Shown in pieces: positions 1 through 5,728 of a stretch of 8,716 bases of DNA (its first letter is position 1; every line of letters begins with the position of its first letter). The DNA is taken from contig MHEA01000015.1 in NCBI GenBank assembly GCA_001805085.1, positions 1 to 8,716 of the forward strand, written 5' to 3'. The translations under genes and the position numbers were made by a program. The stretch is from Nitrospirae bacterium GWC2_57_9 (GTDB lineage Bacteria > Nitrospirota > UBA9217). A model generated the notes under the pieces. That model had not been told where the DNA came from. It did no database searches and worked only from the letters and a program-made list of their open reading frames with translations.

Positions 1-1
1 A

Positions 2-916
2 CTCGGCTGGGACCGCAATAACCAGCACGTCGATATTACTGTTGATGGCAGGCAATTCAAGCTGAACGCCGTTGCTCATAAGCGCGGCATGGTTGCCTTT
101 GAATGCATATCCATAGATGATAAAAGCATCCCTCTCTACCCCCTCCGACGCAAGATAGATCAGCAGGTCACGAAGTCCGTTCGAGAGCACATTATCATCT
201 ACACCGATCCCGGCAAGACCACGCAGGTTTGGCAATGGGTCAAGCGCGAGCCCGGCAGACCCACAGCCTGCCGCGAACATCCCTATCATAAAAATCAGCC
301 CGGCGACGCGCTTATTCAAAAGCTCCAGTCAATCGCCTTCAGCCTTGCGGAGGAAGAAAGCCTCACGATTGTAGACGTTACCGGAAGGGCCCGCGCGGGT
401 TTCGATGTAGAGCGTATCACGAAGAAGTTTTACGAGCGCTTTAAAACCGAGCATGACGGCTTGCTTAAGTTCATCAAAGGCATCCCGGACGACGAGTATC
501 AGCGCTGGTACGCCTCGGTCATGCTGAACCGCTTGATGTTCATCTACTTCATCCAGGAGAAGGGTTTTCTGGACAACAACCAGGACTATCTCAGGAAGAA
601 ACTGGCTGAAAGCAAAGAGCGCGGAAAGGACAAGTATTATTCGGGTTTTCTTTGTCCTTTGTTCTTTGAGGGATTTGCGAAGAAGGAAACAGAGCGCTCA
701 ACGGCGATCAACAAGCTCCTCGGCAACATCTACCTTCGCAGAGGATCACTTGGCCTGGCTTCTTCTGAATTCAAAAAAGCCCTTGGTTTCCGGAAACAGA
801 TCATCATACCTTACGTTTGCTCCAGCTGCGATTTCAGGACCACCGACTGGTCGGGCCGTTGTCCGAACTGCGGCAAGTGGAATTCCTTCGGGGTGAACCT
901 CGAGAAAACCTGTTAG
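2..916 (+). CDS. In-frame chimera: Eco57I/type IIG-like restriction-methylase N-terminal part joined to LapB-type C-terminal zinc ribbon (5' partial)
   Basis: The frame is open to the left edge. Twenty-nine codons precede the first ATG (89) and read like the same protein (LGWDRNNQHVDI...), so ATG 89 is internal and the true start lies outside. Up to about nt 715 the protein resembles the region ahead of the methyltransferase core in large Eco57I-type restriction-modification enzymes; recognisable stretches are VERITKKFYERFKTEHD, WYASVMLNRLMFIYFIQEKG and KDKYYSGFLCPLFFEGFAKK. These enzymes normally run on for many hundreds of residues with SAM-binding and NPPY motifs; none are present here. 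Instead, after KLLGNI the frame passes into a TPR-like helix pair and a four-cysteine zinc ribbon typical of the LapB/YciM C-terminus, and stops at TAG 914-916. The protein is therefore unlikely to methylate or cut DNA. Whether it is expressed is unknown. It could be a genuine recombination product or an assembly join. Confidence 0.72.
   Translation, partial: LGWDRNNQHVDITVDGRQFKLNAVAHKRGMVAFECISIDDKSIPLYPLRRKIDQQVTKSVREHIIIYTDPGKTTQVWQWVKREPGRPTACREHPYHKNQPGDALIQKLQSIAFSLAEEESLTIVDVTGRARAGFDVERITKKFYERFKTEHDGLLKFIKGIPDDEYQRWYASVMLNRLMFIYFIQEKGFLDNNQDYLRKKLAESKERGKDKYYSGFLCPLFFEGFAKKETERSTAINKLLGNIYLRRGSLGLASSEFKKALGFRKQIIIPYVCSSCDFRTTDWSGRCPNCGKWNSFGVNLEKTC
722..916 (+). pseudogene. lapB: 3' remnant of a lapB/yciM-like gene (last TPR and rubredoxin-like zinc ribbon)
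   Basis: From about nt 722 the frame encodes a TPR-like segment (LGNIYLRRGSLGLASSEFKK), then a zinc ribbon with cysteines in the pattern CX2C-X10-CX2C (codons 818-871; motifs CSSC and CPNC), ending SFGVNLEKTC. LapB is an inner-membrane-anchored TPR protein that controls lipopolysaccharide synthesis by targeting LpxC for FtsH proteolysis; its C-terminal rubredoxin-like metal site matches this ending. The N-terminal membrane anchor and the other TPRs are absent from the window, replaced by restriction-methylase sequence. The tail lies 137 bp upstream of gpmI and probably marks the original gene order. A different TPR protein with a similar ribbon is possible. The boundary is approximate within nt 716-736. 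Confidence 0.6.
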
Positions 917-1040
917 TCCACATTCCCTGATACCAGCACAGATCCAGAAAGCGCAAGACGGACGGGCGCGGGACGTTTTTTCCGCTTTTCCGCTTGAACG
1001 TATTCGCTGTCCGGGAAACACATCATCGTATTCCATCTGC

Positions 1041-1046
1041 AAGGGG
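1041..1046 (+). promoter_or_regulatory. Ribosome binding site deciding the gpmI start
   Basis: AAGGGG lies 7 nt upstream of ATG 1054. It supports that ATG over an in-frame TTG at 994, which would add 20 residues unlike the family N-terminus. Confidence 0.6.
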
Positions 1047-1053
1047 ACTTGGC

Positions 1054-2589
1054 ATGTTCAAACCCGTAGTACTGGTTATTCTTGACGGCTGGGGGATCAA
1101 CACCAATAAGCAGGGAAACGCCATAGCAGCGGCAAAAGCGCCTGTGTATACCGGTCTTGTCCAGGACTGGCCCCATAGCCGGTTGCTGGCATCCGGCGAA
1201 TCCGTCGGTCTTCCTGACGGTCAGATGGGGAATTCGGAGGTCGGTCATTTGAACCTGGGCGCAGGCAGAATCGTGTACCAGGATTCAACGCGCATCAGCA
1301 AGGCCGTCAGGGAGGGCGATTTTTTCAGGAACCAGGTGCTGCTGTCCGCAATGGATACCGTGAAACAGACCGGGGGAGCCTTGCATGTGATGGGACTCCT
1401 CTCTGATGGCGGAGTGCACAGCAGACTGGATCATGTCTTCGCACTTTTCGATATGATCAAGTCGCAAGGCATCAACAAGGTATTTTTTCATGCTTTCCTC
1501 GATGGCCGCGATACCCCCCCCTCCAGCGCGATCGGTTATATATCCCTGCTGGAAAATCGGTTTGCAGAGATCGGTACGGGTCGAATCGCGTCGATAGCCG
1601 GCCGGTATTACGCCATGGACCGGGACAAACGATGGGAACGGGTACAGAAGGCCTATGAGACCCTGGTTAGCGGCGAGGGGATCAGGAAGCATTCGGCCCG
1701 CGAGGCTGTTCAGCAAAGCTACGAACATAACAGGACCGACGAGTTCATACTTCCTACCGTCATCGTCGATCCCGGCACCAATCGTCCGCTGGCAACCATG
1801 AAGGACGGAGATGCGGTCATTTTTTGCAATTTCCGCTCAGACCGGGCAAGGGAACTGACCCAGGCGTTGACGGACCCGGGTTTTAAAGGGTTTAAACGCT
1901 TTTTCTTTCCGAAGCTGTCTTCCTTCGTCTGTCTCACGACCTACGATGAAACCTTCGGCCTTCCCGTCGCTTTTGCTCCCGTGCGCTTGACGAACATTCT
2001 GGGAGAAGTGCTGAGCGCGCAAGGGGTGAGACAACTTCGTATGGCGGAAACGGAAAAATATGCGCATGTGACCTTCTTCTTTAACGGAGGGGAAGAACCG
2101 CCGTTCCCCCTTGAGGACAGGGTTCTCGTTCCGTCCCCGCGCGATGTCGCGACCTATGATAAAAAACCCGAAATGAGCGCCCGCGAGATAACCGAAAAGG
2201 TAATTGCTGCGATCCTGTCGCGGCAGTATGGTTTTATTCTGATCAATTACGCAAATCCCGATATGGTCGGGCATACCGGCGTGCTCGAGGCGGCAGTCAA
2301 GGCCGTCGAGGTCCTTGATGAATGCCTCGGTCGGGTCGTGCGTGCTGCCCAGGAGACGGGCGCGCGCCTACTGATCACGGCGGACCACGGCAACCTCGAG
2401 ATCATGGCAGACACCCGGACAGGACAGCCGCATACGGCCCACACCACCGACCCTGTTCCGTTCATCCTGGTAGGAGAACGGAAAAAGCTGAGGGACGAGG
2501 GCCTCCTCGCCGACGTAGCCCCGACCGTGCTCGATCTGCTGCAGATAGCGAAACCTGCGGAAATGACCGGGCGGAGTCTTATTGTTTGA
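1054..2589 (+). CDS. gpmI: 2,3-bisphosphoglycerate-independent phosphoglycerate mutase
   Basis: Catalyses 3-phosphoglycerate to 2-phosphoglycerate in cytoplasmic glycolysis and gluconeogenesis, using two metal ions (usually Mn) and a phosphoserine intermediate. The 511-residue length is normal for the family. Visible landmarks: metal ligand Asp11 in LDGWG, catalytic Ser61 in GNSEVGH, DGRDTPP (150-156), GRYYAMDRDKRW (183-194), FRSDRARE (260-267), AETEKYAHVTFF (331-342), NPDMVGH (401-407), ADHGN (443-447) and a HTAHTTDP segment near 460-467. All expected catalytic and metal motifs appear intact, so the enzyme should be active. The start is ATG 1054, preceded by AAGGGG; the protein begins MFKPVVLVILDGWG as in homologues. 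It follows the lapB-like tail by 137 bp and precedes the comF-like gene by 18 bp, suggesting co-transcription with comF. No convincing promoter was seen directly upstream. Confidence 0.96.
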   Translation: MFKPVVLVILDGWGINTNKQGNAIAAAKAPVYTGLVQDWPHSRLLASGESVGLPDGQMGNSEVGHLNLGAGRIVYQDSTRISKAVREGDFFRNQVLLSAMDTVKQTGGALHVMGLLSDGGVHSRLDHVFALFDMIKSQGINKVFFHAFLDGRDTPPSSAIGYISLLENRFAEIGTGRIASIAGRYYAMDRDKRWERVQKAYETLVSGEGIRKHSAREAVQQSYEHNRTDEFILPTVIVDPGTNRPLATMKDGDAVIFCNFRSDRARELTQALTDPGFKGFKRFFFPKLSSFVCLTTYDETFGLPVAFAPVRLTNILGEVLSAQGVRQLRMAETEKYAHVTFFFNGGEEPPFPLEDRVLVPSPRDVATYDKKPEMSAREITEKVIAAILSRQYGFILINYANPDMVGHTGVLEAAVKAVEVLDECLGRVVRAAQETGARLLITADHGNLEIMADTRTGQPHTAHTTDPVPFILVGERKKLRDEGLLADVAPTVLDLLQIAKPAEMTGRSLIV

Positions 2590-2591
2590 CC

Positions 2592-2600
2592 AGGGGAGAG
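2592..2600 (+). promoter_or_regulatory. Strong Shine-Dalgarno favouring a TTG start for the comF-like gene
   Basis: AGGGGAGAG lies between the gpmI stop (2587-2589) and TTG 2608, with 7 nt spacing. The alternative ATG at 2638 has only a weak GGGAA about 8 nt upstream. The spacing supports initiation at TTG. Confidence 0.5.
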
Positions 2601-2607
2601 ACGCCGG

Positions 2608-3366
2608 TTGAGCAGAAGATGGCTCGGGAAATCGATCATGCCTTTGCGATTCTTTCGCAAGATCCTGGGATTGCTGTTGCCCACTTCCTGCTCGTACTGC
2701 AATTCTTCAGTGGGTGATTCAGGCATTCCCTTCTTTTGTACGGAGTGCTGGTCGGATTTCTCGGTCATGACCGGTCCTCTCTGTCCCCACTGCGGCAGAC
2801 CGTTCGATTCTCCCGAAGCTCTTCAGGACAGCCCGAACCATCGGTGCCTGGAATGCAGGCGGGAGCCCCCGGTCTTCGATCAGGCGCTTTCCGCCGGTCA
2901 CTTTGAAGGCCCGCTCCGGGAGGCGATCCATCAGTTCAAATACCGCCCCTGCAGGTCCCTCGGCGCTCCTCTCGGCCGGTGGCTGGCGGATTGCATCATA
3001 CCTCCCAACGGAATCGATCTGATCATCCCTGTCCCGCTTCACAGAAGCCGGCTGAGACAGCGAGGGTTCAATCAGTCGCTGCTTCTTGCCTATGCACTGT
3101 CATCGCGATTCGGCATTCCCCTCTGCTATGACAACCTGATCCGCACACGACCGACCAAGCCGCAGGTCGAACTTTCCGGAGCGGAACGCATCCGAAATGT
3201 GGCAGGTGCATTCGAGCTGTCTGACCGTGCAGACGTGCACGGCCGTTCTGTCCTGCTGGTGGATGACGTTTTCACCACCGGAGCGACCATGAACGAGTGC
3301 GCCAGGGTGCTGAGAGAGGCGGAAGCTGCTCATGTTTCCGTGCTGACCGTTGCGCGTGCGGTTTGA
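2608..3366 (+). CDS. comF: ComF family protein (zinc-ribbon plus phosphoribosyltransferase fold)
   Basis: Encodes 252 residues from the TTG start or 242 from ATG 2638; both fit the ComF family. The N-terminal half carries four CX2C pairs (Cys28/31, 44/47, 59/62, 80/83), as expected for the zinc-binding part. The C-terminal half is a type I phosphoribosyltransferase fold: IPVPLHRSRLRQRGFNQS (140-157), RTRPTKPQ (179-186), then the PRPP-binding loop VLLVDDVFTTGAT (215-227). ComF proteins are cytoplasmic and needed for DNA uptake in naturally transformable bacteria, where they work with the ComFA helicase and PriA-like proteins. Homologues (such as GntX) are widespread in bacteria not known to be competent, so competence cannot be concluded here. 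It lies 18 bp after gpmI and probably shares its transcript. Confidence 0.9.
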   Translation: MSRRWLGKSIMPLRFFRKILGLLLPTSCSYCNSSVGDSGIPFFCTECWSDFSVMTGPLCPHCGRPFDSPEALQDSPNHRCLECRREPPVFDQALSAGHFEGPLREAIHQFKYRPCRSLGAPLGRWLADCIIPPNGIDLIIPVPLHRSRLRQRGFNQSLLLAYALSSRFGIPLCYDNLIRTRPTKPQVELSGAERIRNVAGAFELSDRADVHGRSVLLVDDVFTTGATMNECARVLREAEAAHVSVLTVARAV

Positions 3367-3393
3367 TCGGGTACCTTCCGGAGCGCGGTTTAC

Positions 3394-3422
3394 TTGACAA
3401 GAGGCGCTTCATTCGGTATAGT
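3394..3422 (+). promoter_or_regulatory. Near-consensus sigma-70 promoter for the envelope gene cluster
   Basis: TTGACA at 3394-3399 is followed after exactly 17 nt by TATAGT at 3417-3422. The predicted transcription start is near 3429, giving a leader of about 170 nt before ATG 3601. It is placed 28 bp after the comF stop, so it separates the housekeeping genes from the exported-protein genes downstream. Confidence 0.72.
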
Positions 3423-3508
3423 TTTATATGCTTTCCCGGCCGTTGCGTCTATCCCACCGATCCCCTCATCATGATCATTCGCTCATGTTCAGACAGGTGA
3501 ATATTACC

Positions 3509-3537
3509 TTGACGCAGCAATGATTCTATGAAATAGT
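3509..3537 (+). promoter_or_regulatory. Possible second promoter closer to the first LPP20 gene
   Basis: TTGACG at 3509-3514 and AATAGT at 3532-3537 are 17 nt apart. The -10 box matches the consensus at only four of six positions, so this is a weaker candidate than the promoter at 3394-3422. If used, it would give a leader of roughly 60 nt. Confidence 0.3.
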
Positions 3538-3585
3538 GCCATCGCAGGATGGAAATAATTGTTGTGATAAAGCATTTTTACTCAT

Positions 3586-3593
3586 AGGGAGGA
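3586..3593 (+). promoter_or_regulatory. Strong ribosome binding site of the first LPP20 gene
   Basis: AGGGAGGA ends 7 nt before ATG 3601, a near-ideal Shine-Dalgarno sequence. It fixes the start and suggests high expression. Confidence 0.65.
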
Positions 3594-3600
3594 ACAGAGT

Positions 3601-4464
3601 ATGTGGCGAACGGCAATGGTTTTTCTTGCACTGATTATGGGCATCCTTATCCTTGCCCCCGGAAGTGCTCCCGCGCAGTTGGTGGGTACCGTAAAAGATG
3701 TCGTTGATTCTGTCGGCAGCACCGGCAAGGTCGACTGGACCACGGGTGTCATTACGGCAGTCGGCATCGGGGCCCCTCCGGCTCAGCCCGCAAATGCCGC
3801 GCAGGCACGGGCCATGGCCGAACGGGCAGGCCAGGTCGTGGCGTACCGGAACCTGCTTGAAGCGGTAAAAGGCGTGCGGGTGGATTCAACCACGACAGTA
3901 GAGAATTTCATTGTGACCAGCGATATTATCAGAACGCAGGTGAACGGCATCATCCAAGGCGCCACGATCATGGATAAGAAGTACATGTCCGACGGATCGG
4001 TGGAGATAACGGTGGGCATGAAACTGACCGGCGCTCTTGCCGAGGCTCTTCTCCCCAAGACCCCGCCCTCTTCGGCTGCGCCGATAACTTCCGAACAGCC
4101 CGCAGCGGGAGCGGCTGCGGGTCAGCTCTATACCGGGCTGGTCGTGGATGCCCGCGGGCTTGGAGTGAGGCCTGCCATGGCGCCCAAGATCCTGAACGAG
4201 GATGGTAAAGAGATCTACGGCTCGGCTTACATAAACCGGGACTGGGCCGTCCGGGAAGGCATGGTCGGTTATCTGAAGGACCCGGCTGCAGCCCAGGCGA
4301 ACCCCCGGGTAACGGACAAACCGCTCATGGTCAAGGCCCTCAAGGTTTCGGGTGAAGGAAGGGTCGACACGGTAATCTCCAATGCCGACGCCGCGACCCT
4401 GCAGAGCGCAGCTCAGAACCTGAGCATGCTTGAGAAATGCCGGGTGATCATTCTCGTGGATTAG
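3601..4464 (+). CDS. Exported LPP20-domain protein, paralog A
   Basis: The 287-residue protein begins with a signal peptide (hydrophobic residues 6-19, likely cleavage after APA at 23-25, with Gln26 as the new N-terminus). No lipobox cysteine is present, so it is probably soluble periplasmic or secreted, although the family is named after a Helicobacter lipoprotein. Residues ~46-152 match the LPP20-type fold: GIGAPP, an alanine-rich helix AQARAMAERA, LLEAVKGVRVDS, and SDGSVEITVGM. A short Pro/Ala linker leads to a second domain (176-287) with TGLVVDARGLGVRPA, KDPAAA and CRVII near the end; I do not have a name for it. The gene at 7196 has the same two domains in the same order. Exact function is unknown; relatives occur with flagellar, curli-like or outer-membrane assembly genes. 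It heads the cluster behind the promoter at 3394. Confidence 0.82.
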   Translation: MWRTAMVFLALIMGILILAPGSAPAQLVGTVKDVVDSVGSTGKVDWTTGVITAVGIGAPPAQPANAAQARAMAERAGQVVAYRNLLEAVKGVRVDSTTTVENFIVTSDIIRTQVNGIIQGATIMDKKYMSDGSVEITVGMKLTGALAEALLPKTPPSSAAPITSEQPAAGAAAGQLYTGLVVDARGLGVRPAMAPKILNEDGKEIYGSAYINRDWAVREGMVGYLKDPAAAQANPRVTDKPLMVKALKVSGEGRVDTVISNADAATLQSAAQNLSMLEKCRVIILVD

Positions 4465-4528
4465 AGCATTTGGATTTGCCTTGTCCAGCGGTACTATTAA
4501 CCATTCTGATCTTTGGAGGCAGGAATTT

Positions 4529-5680
4529 ATGAAGATGAAACATATCATATTTGCAGTGGCGATCCTGACGACCGGCCTGTTCGGCTGCGAGACCAAGGTA
4601 ACGCCGCCCACCTCGGTGATGGACACGCCCGAGTACCATTATAAGAACGGCCTGAGATATCTCGATAGGGACCAGGTCGATGAGGCGATGAAGTCATTCG
4701 ACCGGGCAGTGGCCCTTGCACCGGAATCGCCCTTGGGGTATATCGGAAAAGGTCTGGCATTCGGGAAAAAGGGCGACTTCAAAGCCGCTTTCGAGAACAT
4801 GGAAACGGCCCAGGATTACGAAAAAACAGGAATAGAGTCGAACATCGGCATGATCCGTCTCCTGAGCATGCAGCGCGGTGAGGACTGGCTCAAAAATTCG
4901 GAAAAAGAGTTCAAAGCAGCCAGGGACAAGGACCCGAACAGTGCCCCGCTCCATTATTATATGGGCTTGGCCTACAAGGTCTCTTTCGATTTTGACAAGG
5001 CCGCCGAGATGTTCCGCAGAGTTCTCGACATGAACAAGGAGTACACGACCGAGGCGAACGCCGAATGGGCAGTGATCCAGAAGATACAGCGTGCCGCGCC
5101 GGGAAGCCAGATTGGCAAACAGATCGCGCTCATCGATAAGATCGACCGGGCCGATGTAGCCGCTCTTTTCGTGCAGGAGATGGACATCGAGAAGCTTTTT
5201 ACCAAGCGCGGACCGAAGACGTATGACACCGCGTTCAAGGCGCCGACCGAGGCCACAGCCACAAAGATGACGACGGAAACGGTCATAAAAATGGAGCCGG
5301 CCACGGACATCAAGGACCACGCGCTCAAGCCGAGTATCGATACGGTGCTCCAGCTGCAGGTGAGAGGGCTCGAGCCGGGACCCAATCACACCTTTGCACC
5401 GGACAAGCTTATTACCAAGGCCGAGTTCGCCCTCATGCTCGAGGACATCCTTATTAAAGTGAGCGGCGATGAGAAACTAGCCACGAAATATGTCGGGGCT
5501 CCCTCGCTCTTCCCGGATGTCCGGACGGACAATTATGCGTTCAACGCAATCATGGTCGTTACGTCCCGGGGATTCATCGAGGCTGACAAGGCAACCGGCG
5601 AGTTCAGGCCGGGCGACGCAGTCTCCGGCGCGGATGCATTGCTGGCTATCCGCGAGTTCAAGAACCAGCTTAAATTCTAG
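4529..5680 (+). CDS. TPR-repeat lipoprotein with C-terminal S-layer homology (SLH) region
   Basis: The 383-residue protein has a lipoprotein signal peptide: hydrophobic segment 6-17 and lipobox LFGC with the lipidated Cys20. Glu at +2 does not suggest inner-membrane retention under the E. coli rule. TPR helices are visible at about 35-67 (YHYKNGLRYLDRDQVDEAMK), 68-100 and 138-172 (LHYYMGLAYKVSFDFDKA); these usually mediate protein contacts. After a Thr/Lys-rich linker (~230-258), residues ~260-383 look like two SLH repeats: TFAPDKLITKAEFALML, then SLFPDVRTDNYAFNAI and GEFRPGDAVSGADALLAI. SLH modules bind cell-wall polymers, so a link between an envelope complex and peptidoglycan is plausible (inference). 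ATG 4529 follows GGAGG (4515-4519) by 9 nt; an in-frame upstream start at 4481 would bury the signal peptide and is rejected. It lies 64 bp after paralog A. Confidence 0.85.
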   Translation: MKMKHIIFAVAILTTGLFGCETKVTPPTSVMDTPEYHYKNGLRYLDRDQVDEAMKSFDRAVALAPESPLGYIGKGLAFGKKGDFKAAFENMETAQDYEKTGIESNIGMIRLLSMQRGEDWLKNSEKEFKAARDKDPNSAPLHYYMGLAYKVSFDFDKAAEMFRRVLDMNKEYTTEANAEWAVIQKIQRAAPGSQIGKQIALIDKIDRADVAALFVQEMDIEKLFTKRGPKTYDTAFKAPTEATATKMTTETVIKMEPATDIKDHALKPSIDTVLQLQVRGLEPGPNHTFAPDKLITKAEFALMLEDILIKVSGDEKLATKYVGAPSLFPDVRTDNYAFNAIMVVTSRGFIEADKATGEFRPGDAVSGADALLAIREFKNQLKF

Positions 5681-5693
5681 CGATCTCGATACG

Positions 5694-5722
5694 CCCGCCC
5701 CGGCAAGGGGCGGGTTTTTTTT
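5694..5722 (+). terminator. Strong intrinsic (Rho-independent) terminator
   Basis: A perfect 8-bp GC stem, CCCGCCCC (5694-5701) and GGGGCGGG (5707-5714), encloses a 5-nt GGCAA loop and is followed by eight T residues (5715-5722). It starts 14 bp after the TPR-SLH stop codon and should end the transcript from the 3394 promoter, fully or in part. It ends only 6 bp before the next start codon. Confidence 0.92.
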
Positions 5723-5728
5723 GACAGA

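Noticed and set aside
1..916. Intact defence restriction-modification system
   Set aside because: Only an N-terminal region is present; no SAM-binding or NPPY-type catalytic motif and no nuclease motif is seen in the window, and the frame ends in an unrelated zinc ribbon.
994..1053. Upstream TTG-initiated extension of gpmI
   Set aside because: The extra 20 residues do not resemble the family and the Shine-Dalgarno sequence supports ATG 1054.
2247..2768. Minus-strand open frame spanning the gpmI-comF junction
   Set aside because: Arg/Ser-rich translation with no known motif, overlapping two confident genes on the other strand.
3297..3500. Small + strand open frame between comF and paralog A
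   Set aside because: It begins inside comF, runs across the promoter, lacks a good ribosome binding site and shows no recognisable motif.
4469..4497. Possible promoter before the TPR-SLH gene (TTTGGA, TACTAT)
   Set aside because: The -35 box is poor and the gene is close enough to paralog A to share its transcript.
3886..4626. Long minus-strand open frame (246 codons) opposite paralog A
   Set aside because: It lies antisense to a well-supported gene, has low-complexity His/Arg-rich translation without recognisable domains, and is explained by codon bias of the + strand gene.
4694..5389. Minus-strand open frame (231 codons) opposite the TPR-SLH gene
   Set aside because: Antisense shadow of a gene with a clear lipobox, TPR and SLH signals; no domain or ribosome binding site of its own.
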